Below are positions 8,540 through 17,548 of a stretch of 64,000 nt of DNA, one piece after another. Under the pieces are notes generated by a model. That model was not told the origin of the DNA, did not search any database, and saw nothing but the letters and a program-made list of their open reading frames with translations. Source of the stretch: Capsulimonas corticalis (GTDB taxonomy: Bacteria; Armatimonadota; Armatimonadia; Armatimonadales; Capsulimonadaceae); contig NZ_AP025739.1 in assembly GCF_003574315.2 (NCBI RefSeq), forward strand, positions 2,418,001 to 2,482,000, given 5' to 3'. The translations under genes were made by a program, and so were the position numbers. How positions within the stretch are numbered: position 1 is the stretch's first letter; each line of letters starts with the position of its first letter.

Positions 8540-8947
8540 ATGCGGTTCAACCGAAATACAATCGTTCATGGGCTTTTCGCCTCCGCCGCTCTTGGCCTGA
8601 CGGTCGCGATGGCGGGATGCGGAGGAAGCAGCAACAATGGGATTGCGACGCCGCTTCAAATCACCGGATCGGTGGCGACGACTCCGGCCAGCTCTTCGCT
8701 GAGCGGATACGTCGTGTCCTTCGATGGGAGCAAAACTGAGACCGTGACGACAAACGCCGCCGGAGCGTTTACCCTCATCGTGCCGCGCACGGATGTCGGC
8801 GGCGCGGATGTTCTGACGGTTACGGATTCGAAGGGCGTGCTGGTGGACAGCGTCACGCTGCCGGCCAGCGATAAATCCTCTTCGAGCGTGGACGCCGGCG
8901 TGCTCAACCTCTCGCCGCCGGTCGCGCCGTTTGTCGCCGCCCGCTAG
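8540..8947 (+). CDS. Small lipoprotein with a carboxypeptidase-regulatory-like fold
   Basis: 135 residues from the ATG at 8540, chosen over 8516 because AAGGAG (8525-8530) is well spaced and the signal peptide then ends in the lipobox MAGC near residue 27. The mature part has SGYVVSFDGSKTETVTTNAAGAFTLIVP-like strands, read here as GYVVSFDGSKTETV followed by AGAFTLIVP, the hallmark of carboxypeptidase regulatory-like/transthyretin-type beta-sandwich modules. Such modules usually act as spacers or adhesion domains on surface proteins. It is in the same transcription unit as the propeller protein upstream, and the two could form a surface complex; that link is inferred from position only. Confidence 0.68.
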   Translation: MRFNRNTIVHGLFASAALGLTVAMAGCGGSSNNGIATPLQITGSVATTPASSSLSGYVVSFDGSKTETVTTNAAGAFTLIVPRTDVGGADVLTVTDSKGVLVDSVTLPASDKSSSSVDAGVLNLSPPVAPFVAAR

Positions 8948-8970
8948 ACGCCGGGATCAGAAAAATCAGA

Positions 8971-9008
8971 GGACTTTCGCCTGAGCCGTCACCAGGCGAA
9001 AGTCCTTT
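8971..9008 (+). terminator. Rho-independent terminator
   Basis: A perfect 13-bp stem (8971-8983 with 8993-9005), a 9-base loop and a short T run. It ends the propeller/lipoprotein unit. Confidence 0.85.
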
Positions 9009-9037
9009 CGCACAAATATTCACTCCAATAAAAAAAA

Positions 9038-9052
9038 TGGAAGCGTTTACGG
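9038..9052. promoter_or_regulatory. LacI/cre-like operator upstream of the phosphoesterase gene
   Basis: TGGAAGCGTTTACGG has the central CG and near-palindromic arms of LacI-family operators and resembles the cre consensus TGWAANCGNTNWCA except at the last base. A possible -10 (TAATAT, 9070-9075) lies downstream, but its TTTACG -35 would be 19 bp away and overlaps the operator, so the promoter itself is uncertain. Confidence 0.4.
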
Positions 9053-9157
9053 TTATTTTAACGCTGGCTTAATATTTTCGTGGTAGGATGCAGTAGGACT
9101 GCTCGCGGGCGCCCTCGGCCGCGCGCCAAACACTCTCTACGAACGGATATTGACGCC

Positions 9158-10759
9158 ATGACGTTTCTTGACCGCCGCGATTTTCTACGACGATCCGCCG
9201 CCCTCGCCGCCGGCGTCAGCCTTGCGCCGCTGCTTGGCGGCGATCGCGCCGCTTCCGCCGATCTGCCGGCGGCGCCTGGGACGCGCTTTGCGGAGGGCGT
9301 CGTCTTCCACGATCGCAATGGGAGCGGCATGCGCGCTCCGGGCGATGAGGGAATCCCAGGCGTCCTCGTCTCCAATGGACGGGACATCGTGAAAACGGAC
9401 GCGCGGGGGCGATACCGGCTGCCGATTGAGGATGAGGCGATCCTGTTTGTGATCAAGCCGTCGGGATGGGCGCTTCCCATCGACGGGCATAATCTGGTGC
9501 AGCGGCACTATATCCACCGGCCGAACGGGTCTCCGGCGTCGCAGTACCCGGGGATCGCGCCGACCGGGCCGCTGCCGGAGTCCGTGGACTTCGCGCTTCG
9601 GCCGAGCGTGGAGCCGGCGAAGTTTCGGATGGTGCTGTTCGGCGATCCGCAGCCGCGCGACCAGAAAGAAGTCGACTATATCGCCCATGACGTCGTGGAG
9701 GGGCTGGCGGGCGTCGACGCCGCCTTTGGCCTGAGCCTGGGCGACATCATGTACGACGACCTCTCACTTTACGACAGCCTCAACGCCACGATCGCGACGA
9801 TCGGGCTTCCCTGGCATAACCTGCGCGGCAACCACGATATGAACTACGAGGCGGTGGACAACACCTACTGCTGCGAAACGTTCAAGCGCGTCTTTGGCCC
9901 CACATATTACGCCTTCAATTACGGCCAGGTCCACTTCCTCGTTCTCGACAATGTCCACTACGAGGGCGCCGCGAAGCATAACTTCCATGGCGAACTGGGC
10001 GAGACGCAGCTCGCGTTCGCGAGGAACGACCTGGCGCTCGTCCCGAAGGACAAACTGGTCGTCGTGGCGATGCACATGCCGCTGACCGCCGTTTCCGACC
10101 GCGAAGCCCTTTATCGATTGCTGGAAGATCGGCCGCACGCGATGTCCATCTCCGCGCACACCCATGTCCATCAGCACATGTTCCTGGGCGCGGACGAGGG
10201 CTGGCGCGGCGCGCAGCCGCACCATCACTTCAACCACGCCACCGTCTGCGGCTGCTGGTGGCAGGGCGCGCCCGACGAAATGGGCATTCCGCACACGACG
10301 ATGACTGACGGCGGGCCGAACGGCTACTCCATCATGACCTTCGAGGGCGCGAAATACACCGTGGACTTCCATCCCGCCCGACGCCTGCCGAGCGACCAGA
10401 TGAGCATCTTCACTCCGGACGGCGTCACCTCGGCAAACTCTGGAGACACGGACGTCCTGGTCAATATCTACGCCGGCTCGCCGCGCTCCACCGTGGAGAT
10501 GAAGGTCGATAAGCAATCCGGCTGGGCGCCGATGCAGAGCATCGTCCGCGAAGATCCCTACTTCCTCAAGCTCAAGGAAGCCGAAGCCGGCCCAAAGCCC
10601 CCGCCTGGGCGCCCGCTTGACGACGCCACGAAAACCGACCACATCTGGACCGCCAAACTCCCCGCAGGACTGCCGAAGGGGACGCACATGATGCAGGTCC
10701 GCACGACCGACATGTTCGGACATACGTACACGGCGCGGCGGATCATCGCGGTGGGGTAG
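9158..10759 (+). CDS. Tat-exported calcineurin-like metallophosphoesterase
   Basis: 533 residues from the ATG at 9158. A further upstream in-frame start (9080) would bury the twin-arginine signal RRDFLRRSAALAAG, which belongs at the N-terminus. The order is Tat signal (1-35), an Ig-like MetallophosN domain (about 40-130), the metallophosphoesterase core and a MetallophosC domain. Metal-binding motifs are GDPQ, LGDIMYDD, RGNHDMNYE, AMHMPL and SAHTHVHQH, covering all five phosphoesterase blocks. This three-domain arrangement is known from periplasmic phosphodiesterases of Bacteroidetes and Armatimonadota; the physiological substrate is unknown. It is monocistronic and convergent with the next gene. 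Folding before export via Tat fits a metal cofactor loaded in the cytoplasm. Confidence 0.9.
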   Translation: MTFLDRRDFLRRSAALAAGVSLAPLLGGDRAASADLPAAPGTRFAEGVVFHDRNGSGMRAPGDEGIPGVLVSNGRDIVKTDARGRYRLPIEDEAILFVIKPSGWALPIDGHNLVQRHYIHRPNGSPASQYPGIAPTGPLPESVDFALRPSVEPAKFRMVLFGDPQPRDQKEVDYIAHDVVEGLAGVDAAFGLSLGDIMYDDLSLYDSLNATIATIGLPWHNLRGNHDMNYEAVDNTYCCETFKRVFGPTYYAFNYGQVHFLVLDNVHYEGAAKHNFHGELGETQLAFARNDLALVPKDKLVVVAMHMPLTAVSDREALYRLLEDRPHAMSISAHTHVHQHMFLGADEGWRGAQPHHHFNHATVCGCWWQGAPDEMGIPHTTMTDGGPNGYSIMTFEGAKYTVDFHPARRLPSDQMSIFTPDGVTSANSGDTDVLVNIYAGSPRSTVEMKVDKQSGWAPMQSIVREDPYFLKLKEAEAGPKPPPGRPLDDATKTDHIWTAKLPAGLPKGTHMMQVRTTDMFGHTYTARRIIAVG

Positions 10760-10784
10760 GCGTCCCCATCCGCTTAACGCGGCG

Positions 10785-11459
10785 CTAGGTCTGAGGGCAA
10801 AGCGCCGGGTACCCCAGCTCCCGCGCCGCCGCATCCCCGTACAAAAAGGCGAAGATCGTTGGGTGGTCGGCGGCGCCGCGCCGCGCATCGTACAGATCCT
10901 GAAGAGGGCCGGGCGGCGGCGCGGCGTCGGCCGCGCCTGCCGCGAAGGCTTCTTGTCTTACGTGCTCTTCCAGCGTCTTTGGCTCGCCGTGCTCGCATTG
11001 ATAGATCGTACGCCGCAGTTCTTCACGCGTGCGTTCGGCGATCAAATCCACGGTGACCGCCTCGCTTGCCCAGAACAGCGGCGTGCGGAAGCCTCGCCGG
11101 AGCATCGCGCGGAATTGGAAGCGCGCGGCGTAGTCCGTGGTGTATCGGTTGGTCCAGCCTCCGCCGATGTCGTCGGCGAGGGAAAGGGCGACCTGGAACC
11201 GGCGGTCGACCGTCTCGCGCGGGGCGATCTCCTTGGCCGTGGCCGCCATGATCGTCTCGGCGTCCAGCGCGGCGAACTCCTCCAGCTTTTCGAGCACATG
11301 TCCGCGCGCCATCGGGTTGTAGAGGCCGATGGGGAGCGCGATGTCGCCGGTCGCGGGGTCTGTCAGCAGGGCGAGATAGCGCTGAAACCGCGCGGGCGCG
11401 CGCGGCCGGCGGTAAAACTCGATCATGATTTCCAGAACCGGCAGAATCTCGAACGGCAT
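10785..11459 (-). CDS. Hypothetical protein
   Basis: 224 residues from the ATG at 11459, which follows AAGGAAGAAG. A longer frame reaching 11597 would overlap the divergent gene and lacks a Shine-Dalgarno. I do not recognise the family. The protein has no signal peptide or membrane helix and is mostly helical: an N-terminal FEILPVLEIMIEFYRRPR helix, then GDIALPIGLYNPMARGHVLEKLEEF, a central NRYTTDYAARFQFRAMLRRGF stretch with aromatic residues, and a proline/alanine-rich linker before the C-terminal FLYGDAAARELGYP. It is divergent from the SMP-30 gene and convergent with the phosphoesterase gene. Codon use matches its neighbours, so it appears to be native. Confidence 0.65.
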   Translation of the reverse strand: MPFEILPVLEIMIEFYRRPRAPARFQRYLALLTDPATGDIALPIGLYNPMARGHVLEKLEEFAALDAETIMAATAKEIAPRETVDRRFQVALSLADDIGGGWTNRYTTDYAARFQFRAMLRRGFRTPLFWASEAVTVDLIAERTREELRRTIYQCEHGEPKTLEEHVRQEAFAAGAADAAPPPGPLQDLYDARRGAADHPTIFAFLYGDAAARELGYPALCPQT

Positions 11460-11596
11460 CGGATCTTCTTCCTTTGTGGACCCGGTTAATCTTCGATCGA
11501 TGTCTTTCCTTCTTGCGTGCTGTATAATAAGCTCCAGCGGACACTCCGAGCAGTCGCCTCCGCAGCGCAGTGATGAGGAAAGGCTTTCCAAACCCA

Positions 11597-12511
11597 ATGA
11601 ACCTATTCATGATCGCCGCCGCCGGCTTGATCCTGGCGGCGGCCGCCGCGCCGGGGCGGGCCGAGGACGCGGCGCCCAAGGACATTGTTGAGACTGGCGC
11701 GCAACTGACGCAGTTGGAAGGCGAGTTTACATTCACCGAGGGACCGGCGTCGGACGCGAACGGGGATGTGTACTTCACCGACCAGCCCAACGACAAGATT
11801 CTGCGCTGGACTCCCGACGGCAAGATTGTCACCTGGATGGAGCCGTGCGGTCGGTCCAACGGGCTGTGCTTCGACGATCGTGGGAGCCTCTGGGCCTGTG
11901 CGGACAACGAGAACTCCCTGTGGCGCATCGGGCGCGACAAGAGCGTCACGAAAGTCATTACCTCCCACGAAGGCAAACTGCTGAACGGTCCAAACGATGT
12001 CTGGATCCGTCCGAAGGACGCCGGGGTCTATATCACCGATCCATTCTACAAGCGCGACTACTGGAAGCGCGGAGACATCGAGCAAGCCTGCCAGGGCGTT
12101 TACTACCTGCCCGCGCATTCGACGGAGCTTCAGCTTGTGGCGGGCGACTTAAAGCAGCCGAACGGGATTATCGGGACGCCGGACGGCAAGACGCTTTACG
12201 TGGCCGACATCGGCGACGGCAAGACTTACGCGTACGATATCGGACACGACGGCGCGCTGACCAACCGCCGCCTGTTCTGTTCGATGGGTTCGGACGGGAT
12301 GACGATCGACAGCGAAGGCAACGTCTACCTAACCGGCAAAGGCGTGACGGTGTTCGACAAGAGCGGCGCGCAGATCAAGCATATCCCCGTGGCGGAAGAC
12401 TGGACCGGCAACGTTTGTTTTGGCGGCAAGGACCGCCGAACGCTTTTTATCACGGCGAGCAAGCACGTCTATACGATTCGCACCCGCGTGCACGGCGTCG
12501 GCAGCCAGTAA
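11597..12511 (+). CDS. Exported SMP-30/gluconolactonase-like protein
   Basis: 304 residues from the ATG at 11597. ATGs at 11570 and 11573 are in frame, but GAGGAAAGG lies ahead of 11597 and a clean signal peptide (cleavage near GRAED, about residue 23) starts there. It is a six-bladed SMP-30/LRE-type propeller: FTEGPASDANGDVYFTD holds the first metal-ligand Glu, NGPNDVWI the Asn, and SDGMTID the Asp of the catalytic calcium/zinc site. Family members hydrolyse sugar lactones or lactone-like esters. Export to the periplasm suggests action on an extracellular sugar derivative. Two TPR genes follow at short distance, probably in one operon. Confidence 0.85.
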   Translation: MNLFMIAAAGLILAAAAAPGRAEDAAPKDIVETGAQLTQLEGEFTFTEGPASDANGDVYFTDQPNDKILRWTPDGKIVTWMEPCGRSNGLCFDDRGSLWACADNENSLWRIGRDKSVTKVITSHEGKLLNGPNDVWIRPKDAGVYITDPFYKRDYWKRGDIEQACQGVYYLPAHSTELQLVAGDLKQPNGIIGTPDGKTLYVADIGDGKTYAYDIGHDGALTNRRLFCSMGSDGMTIDSEGNVYLTGKGVTVFDKSGAQIKHIPVAEDWTGNVCFGGKDRRTLFITASKHVYTIRTRVHGVGSQ

Positions 12512-12539
12512 AGACGGCGCCGCGGCGACGGGAGATTTT

Positions 12540-13454
12540 ATGAAGCTGCGTCCGGCGCTTATCGCGAGTGTGATTGGAATTTACGCGCTGTCCATCGCCG
12601 CCTCGATTTATGTCGGCGTCCGTTTGGCGGGACATCTGCCGGCGCTGCTGAGCTCCGGCGGCTCGCCCTATTTCCAGATTTGGAATCGAGGCGATCGCTA
12701 CTCCGAGCTTGGGAATTACGGGGCCGCGATCCGTGAGTACGACAAAATGATCGCGATGCGGCCCAACAAAGTCGAAGGCTACACGTACCGGGCGATCGCG
12801 GAGTACCATGCGGGGCTTTACGACCGATCGATTCAAGACGACACCACGGGCATCGCGCTTCTGAACCGCCGCGAAGGGATCTTAGAGCAGGGCGCGCCCG
12901 CCGGCATGACCTATCAGGATCAGCTGGAGAGCGTCCCGAATTCTCAGGCAAGACTGTATCGCAATCGCGGCGCCGTTTATGCGAAGCTTGGCGATATCAC
13001 GCAGGCCACCCGCGACTTCAAGCAGGCGATCGCCCTGGAGCCAGACGAGCCGGCGTATTACGGCGCCCTGTCCTCCCTCTACCGCCGCACCCAGCAATAC
13101 GGCCTCGACGCGTCGAATTGGAAAGACGCCACCGTGAACGTTCCCGACAGCGCTTACTGCTGGACATACTACGGACGGGCGCAGTATCAGCTGGGAAACA
13201 TTTCGGAAGCCGTCCTGGCGAGTCTGCGCGCCATGCATTTGGACCCAAAGCTGGCGGCCCCGAAATTTAACCTGGCGCTTTGCTACGCGGTGCGCGACCA
13301 GTGGGACCTGGCCGAGCCGATTTACCGCGAGGCGATTGCGCTGGGCGACTCCCGCGCGCAGGCAAACGCCGTGAAAATGGTGCGGAACGGACGAGAAGCG
13401 CACCCCAATTCTCAGGCTCTGCGCAAGGCGGAAGCGCTGCTGGGCTCTCCTTAG
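12540..13454 (+). CDS. Membrane-anchored TPR protein, first of two paralogues
   Basis: 304 residues from the ATG at 12540, preceded by GGGAG; the frame upstream of that codon overlaps the SMP-30 gene. An N-terminal helix (RPALIASVIGIYALSIAAS) anchors the protein. The rest consists of TPR units such as GNYGAAIREYDKMIAMRPNK, GDITQATRDFKQAIALEPDE, GNISEAVLASLRAMHLDPK and DQWDLAEPIYREAIALGD. It begins 28 bases after the SMP-30 gene. The next gene has the same N-terminal anchor and repeat order, so the pair arose by tandem duplication. TPR arrays hold protein complexes together; the partner is not identifiable here. Confidence 0.8.
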   Translation: MKLRPALIASVIGIYALSIAASIYVGVRLAGHLPALLSSGGSPYFQIWNRGDRYSELGNYGAAIREYDKMIAMRPNKVEGYTYRAIAEYHAGLYDRSIQDDTTGIALLNRREGILEQGAPAGMTYQDQLESVPNSQARLYRNRGAVYAKLGDITQATRDFKQAIALEPDEPAYYGALSSLYRRTQQYGLDASNWKDATVNVPDSAYCWTYYGRAQYQLGNISEAVLASLRAMHLDPKLAAPKFNLALCYAVRDQWDLAEPIYREAIALGDSRAQANAVKMVRNGREAHPNSQALRKAEALLGSP

Positions 13455-13559
13455 GCGTTCGAGTCACGGCGCCGAATGAAGGTGCGTCAGGTTGATGGCC
13501 GAATAGATTTTTCATGTATGGCGGATGGTGGTTTGTGTTGGGGAAAGAGGAAATACGAT

Positions 13560-14678
13560 ATGAATACGCGCCCGGCGCTCATTGCGAGCGTCATCGGCAT
13601 CGTTGCGATCTCCATGGCCGCGACCGCTTACGTCGGCGTGCGCGCGCTGTCATGGCTTACATCCAGCAGCGCCCTTGGCGGGGTGGGGTACTACGGGATC
13701 AATAGCGTCGCAAACAATTATGCCACTCAGGGGAATTACCCAGCCGCGATCGCCGAATATGACAAAATGATTGCAATGCGCCCGAACAAGCAGGATGGTT
13801 ACATGCTGCGCGCGATGGCGGAATTTCGCGCCCATCAATTTAAGCCCGCGATTCGTGACAACACAACCGCCTTGAATCTGCTGACGACTCGCGCGGGAAT
13901 TGAAGAAGTCGGCTTTAACCCGAACGCGAGCTATCAGCAAAAGCTCAACTGCGTTCCAGAGGCCCAGGCGTCTCTCTATTACAATCGCGCTGTCGTTTAC
14001 GACAACCTCAACGATCTTCCGCACGCCATTGCCGACTATACGGCCGATCTCGCCATTCATCCCCATGACGCTGACGCCCACCAAAATCGCGCCTGGGCAT
14101 GTCTGAAGACGAAGCAGTACGATCTGGGAATCTCGGATTGCGCCGCCAATATCGCCCGGCATCCGAAGCGCGTTGTCGATTATAGTAACCGTGGACAGCT
14201 TTACGCCGCGAAAGGCGACACTTCTCACGCGATCGCGGATTTCAATACGGCGATTGCTTTGAAACCGACCGATCCGCAGTATTACGAATTGTTATCCCAG
14301 GTCTACATGAAGACGCGGCAGTACGCGAAGGATGAGGCGAATTGGAAGATGGCGACGGAGGTTATGCCGCAGAACTCGCTTTCCTGGGGCAACTACGGAT
14401 GGGCGCAGTATCAGGCCGGACATCTGCCGGCATCGATCGCCAGCAGCCAGCATGCGGTCCAGATCGATCCGAGCGCCACATTCGCGAAGGCCAATATCGC
14501 GCTCTGCTATGCGATCGCGAATCAATGGGATCAGGCGGCGCCGATCTACCGCGACGTGATCGGTCGTCATGACAAAAGCGCGGTGACGGGAGCCTTGGGC
14601 GATGTGCGGGATGCTCTCAAAACACATCCGGCTTCGCCGTCGCTGCGCAAGGCGGCGGCGCTTCTGACGGATGCTTAA
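13560..14678 (+). CDS. Membrane-anchored TPR protein, second of two paralogues
   Basis: 372 residues from the ATG at 13560, with GAGGAAA about 10 bases upstream; in-frame codons back to 13476 are unlikely to be used. The anchor RPALIASVIGIVAISMAA is nearly the same as that of the gene before it, and EYDKMIAMRPNK is shared word for word. This copy has about two more TPR units (TADLAIHPHDADAHQNRAW and GDTSHAIADFNTAIALKP), so it is 68 residues longer. The gene is 105 bases downstream of its paralogue and has its own ribosome binding site. Function is unknown beyond scaffolding. Confidence 0.8.
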   Translation: MNTRPALIASVIGIVAISMAATAYVGVRALSWLTSSSALGGVGYYGINSVANNYATQGNYPAAIAEYDKMIAMRPNKQDGYMLRAMAEFRAHQFKPAIRDNTTALNLLTTRAGIEEVGFNPNASYQQKLNCVPEAQASLYYNRAVVYDNLNDLPHAIADYTADLAIHPHDADAHQNRAWACLKTKQYDLGISDCAANIARHPKRVVDYSNRGQLYAAKGDTSHAIADFNTAIALKPTDPQYYELLSQVYMKTRQYAKDEANWKMATEVMPQNSLSWGNYGWAQYQAGHLPASIASSQHAVQIDPSATFAKANIALCYAIANQWDQAAPIYRDVIGRHDKSAVTGALGDVRDALKTHPASPSLRKAAALLTDA

Positions 14679-14770
14679 GCGCCCGCAATCGCGAGGAATG
14701 CAGGAAACGCGCGATCCATCGTTGTATTGAGAGTTTCGTACGTATCCCAGTGGACGAGGGGGATTCCCTT

Positions 14771-15532
14771 ATGTGGATGTGCGAACGCTGTCAATCGATT
14801 GTCGATGACGAAATGACGTCCTGCCCGCGCTGTGGATCGCCGCCGCTGCCGGCGGCGGCGCGGCCGCTTTCCCAAAATGCTCCGGCGGCGCCAATGTCTC
14901 CGGGCGAGTTTGCGCCGAAGTTTGGACGTCCGGTTGGGGCGGACGGCGCGGTGCAGACTTCGCCCGCCGATTCGCCGGCGCCCGTTTATCCTTCGGACGC
15001 CGGGCCTCGTCCGCCCATGAGCGCGCCTTCGCCGTCCTCGGCGGAGAAGATGGCGGTGGGCGTTGGTGTTGGCGTTCTTGTGCTGATGTTTTTGGGGCGG
15101 CTGCTAAACCCGGTGCGGCTGCTATTTGTCGCGATCGGCGTGGGCGTGATCTTCCTGGGCCATTATCTGGAGCACCGCCGCGATACTTTCCAGGCGCGCG
15201 CGATCCATGCGTCCGGGCGTGTCGTACGTCTGGATCAGGGCGGCTCCGGCGGGGATCTCTATTACTATCCAGTCGTCGATTTTGTCACGCGCGAGGGAGC
15301 GCCGACACAGTTTCGCGACACGCAGGGGTCTCGGCCGCCGTCAAACCATGTCGGAGATACGGTTGAGATCTATTACAACCCGCTGGCGCCGACGGACGCG
15401 CAGATCGATTCCCCGGTTTCCCGCTGGCTGCCGATCGGCATGTATGTGTGCGGAGCGCTGGTGGTTCTGGCGGCGATCGTGGGAAACGTCGCCCGGAACG
15501 GCGGGGATTCCGATCTGATGGGATCGTTTTGA
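14771..15532 (+). CDS. Zinc-ribbon membrane protein with DUF3592 domain
   Basis: 253 residues from the ATG at 14771, which follows GAGGGGGA; an in-frame ATG at 14750 has no Shine-Dalgarno. The N-terminus is a zinc ribbon (MCERCQSIVDDEMTSCPRCG, two CxxC pairs), then a proline/alanine-rich linker. A hydrophobic region lies near residues 95-135, and a DUF3592 segment (ARAIHASGRVVRLDQG, YYYPVVDFVTREG, GDTVEIYYNPLAPTDAQID) precedes a last membrane helix near residues 225-243. DUF3592 proteins are membrane proteins of unknown role. The signal peptidase gene begins 80 bases downstream, and the two may be transcribed together. Confidence 0.75.
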   Translation: MWMCERCQSIVDDEMTSCPRCGSPPLPAAARPLSQNAPAAPMSPGEFAPKFGRPVGADGAVQTSPADSPAPVYPSDAGPRPPMSAPSPSSAEKMAVGVGVGVLVLMFLGRLLNPVRLLFVAIGVGVIFLGHYLEHRRDTFQARAIHASGRVVRLDQGGSGGDLYYYPVVDFVTREGAPTQFRDTQGSRPPSNHVGDTVEIYYNPLAPTDAQIDSPVSRWLPIGMYVCGALVVLAAIVGNVARNGGDSDLMGSF

Positions 15533-15612
15533 GCGGGCGGGAACTTTCCGCCCCGTGTTTCGAAGTATTGCAGTGTGAAGTGAACGCACTTTACTTGAGG
15601 ATGGAATAACTT

Positions 15613-16626
15613 TTGCCGACATCGAACTTTACCGATTTCCTCGCCAATATCAGCCTCGTGTGGATCGTCGGGGTCATTACGATCGCGACTGTGCTTCGTG
15701 TCGCCCTGGTGCGTCTTCCGTCGCCGGGCGCGCGCTCCACCGCCGAGTTTTTGGAATCCGGGATCATCGCGATCGGCCTGGTCTTTCTGCTGATCCGTCC
15801 CTTTTTGATCCAGGCGTTTTTTATCCCGTCCGCCTCCATGGAGCCGACGCTGCTCGGGCAGCAGGGCGCCGGGGATCATATCCTGGTCAACAAGCTCGGC
15901 AATCGTCTCCACAAGCCCCAGCGGGAGGACATCACCGTCTTCATCGCGCCGCCGGCGGCGGTGGAGGGCACATCGGAGGCGAGCTCGGGGATGCCGGTCG
16001 ATTATGTGAAGCGGCTGATCGGCGCGCCGGGCGACCGGATCGAGGCGCATGAGGGTCGAGTTTATATCAACGGCACCGCGTTCAGCCACTCGGATTTGCG
16101 TCGGAAATTTCTGGAGGCGGGACTTTTCGGCCAGGAAGCCCAGCAGGAAACGGCGAACGAACCCGGTTATGACTTGCAGGCGAATTATCACCTGCGCTTC
16201 ACCGACAAGGGCGTAACCGTCAACGGAACGCTCATCCCCGATTCCAAAGTCGCGGAGGTCATGACGAGCCAGCCCAGCTATCCCGTCAAGATCGTTCCCG
16301 GCTTCACGATGCGCAACGGCGTGAAGATCGACGAGCCGTTCACCGCCGAGGACCCCGATTACAACCTCAAGCTGTATAACGGGCAGTCGCTCAAGGAAGA
16401 CAATAACCACTTCCGGCTAAACGGCGTGGCGATTACGCCGGAAGACTACGCGACCTACAATAGTAACCCTCCGGGGACGGTCCCGCCGCATATGTATTAT
16501 ATGATGGGGGACAACCGGAACGACAGCAAGGACAGCACGGAGTGGGGGCCGCTGGACGAGAACCGTATCGTCGGCAAGGCCCAGTGGATCTTCTGGCCGC
16601 TCAACCGGATCCGCGCCCTGCATTGA
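15613..16626 (+). CDS. lepB: Signal peptidase I
   Basis: 337 residues. The start is a TTG at 15613 with GAGG at 15597-15600; the ATG at 15601 is followed at once by a stop, and no other start gives the full N-terminus. Two membrane helices (about 13-32 and 50-68) precede the catalytic domain. The nucleophile is Ser75 in PSASMEPT and the general base Lys133 in YVKRLIGAPGD. Box E is MMGDNRNDSKDS. The enzyme removes signal peptides from Sec- and Tat-exported proteins at the periplasmic face of the inner membrane. A roughly 100-residue insertion between the Lys box and the GDNR box makes it longer than many bacterial versions. A strong terminator follows. Confidence 0.95.
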   Translation: MPTSNFTDFLANISLVWIVGVITIATVLRVALVRLPSPGARSTAEFLESGIIAIGLVFLLIRPFLIQAFFIPSASMEPTLLGQQGAGDHILVNKLGNRLHKPQREDITVFIAPPAAVEGTSEASSGMPVDYVKRLIGAPGDRIEAHEGRVYINGTAFSHSDLRRKFLEAGLFGQEAQQETANEPGYDLQANYHLRFTDKGVTVNGTLIPDSKVAEVMTSQPSYPVKIVPGFTMRNGVKIDEPFTAEDPDYNLKLYNGQSLKEDNNHFRLNGVAITPEDYATYNSNPPGTVPPHMYYMMGDNRNDSKDSTEWGPLDENRIVGKAQWIFWPLNRIRALH

Positions 16627-16635
16627 TTTGCGTTC

Positions 16636-16675
16636 GGCCCTTCACAATGATGTGAAGGGCCGGTTCTGTTTTTGA
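16636..16675 (+). terminator. Rho-independent terminator of lepB
   Basis: A perfect 11-bp stem (16636-16646 with 16651-16661), a tetraloop and a T-rich tail ending in TTTTT. Confidence 0.88.
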
Positions 16676-16691
16676 ACTTCGAGCCGACGCC

Positions 16692-17453
16692 ATGAACATC
16701 GAGAGATATCTGCCCACGGATGCGCTCAGGCCGTTCGTCAAGACGATGATGATCGTCGAGAGCGAAGACGGCATGGATAGCCGGGTTCTTCCGGATACGT
16801 CGCTGGTGCTCGCCTTTCGACTCCGGGGGCGGCTGGAGCAGACGGAAGGACAATTGCCCGCTTCCAGCATTTCGGGACTGCGAAAATCGCTGCGTTTGAT
16901 CGGTTACGCCCGGGACACGGCCGTGCTGTTGGTCAACTTCCGCGAAGGCGGCGCGGGGGCGTTTTTCCGTGAGCCGCTCCATGACTTATTTGGAGCGAAC
17001 ATCCCGCTGGACTGCCTGATTTCCCGCTCGCGAGTGGAGGAAGTCGAGGAATGCCTGACCGCGCTTCCCACAAACCGGCGGAAAATCGCCCTGGTCGAGC
17101 GTTTTCTGATCTCCGAAATGAAGATGCGCGAATCGGATCTTCTTGTGCTGGACGCCGTGCGCCGCATTCAGGCCGGCGGCGGCAGCCTGCGGATCCGGGA
17201 GCTGGCGTCGGCGCTGCATATCAGCCAGGATCCGCTGGAAAAGCGGTTTCGGCGCGCCGTCGGTGCGTCGCCCAAACAGTTCTCCTCCATCGTGCGCCTG
17301 CGCGGCGTCATCGAAGCCCGGCCTTCGGGACGCGGCCTCTCGGAAGCCGCCCACGCCGCCGGTTACTTCGACCAATCCCACTTCATCAAAGACTTCAAGA
17401 CATTTACCGGACAGTCTCCCCAGGTCTTTTTCGAGGGACCGCCGCCGTGGTAG
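16692..17453 (+). CDS. AraC-family transcriptional regulator
   Basis: 253 residues. The C-terminal 90 residues are an AraC-type double helix-turn-helix: LRIRELASALHISQDPLEKRF is the first and RGLSEAAHAAGYFDQSHFIKDFK the second, ending in the family's F-x-x-x-TGxSP sequence. The N-terminal part (YLPTDALRPFVKTMMIVES, then an LVLAFRLRG strand) matches the DUF6597-type sensor common in regulators placed next to YCII or DGPF genes. A YCII-domain gene starts 95 bases downstream, so that gene is a plausible target or co-regulated partner. Its effector is unknown. The ATG at 16692 sits just after the lepB terminator, so the gene must have its own promoter. Confidence 0.88.
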   Translation: MNIERYLPTDALRPFVKTMMIVESEDGMDSRVLPDTSLVLAFRLRGRLEQTEGQLPASSISGLRKSLRLIGYARDTAVLLVNFREGGAGAFFREPLHDLFGANIPLDCLISRSRVEEVEECLTALPTNRRKIALVERFLISEMKMRESDLLVLDAVRRIQAGGGSLRIRELASALHISQDPLEKRFRRAVGASPKQFSSIVRLRGVIEARPSGRGLSEAAHAAGYFDQSHFIKDFKTFTGQSPQVFFEGPPPW

Positions 17454-17548
17454 ATCACTGAATTTTTACAAGGCTCGCGCCGTTCATTCCAGGTAATCTC
17501 TACTCGTTCGAAGCCGCAATGTTGGAACGAAGAAGAGAGGAAATCACG

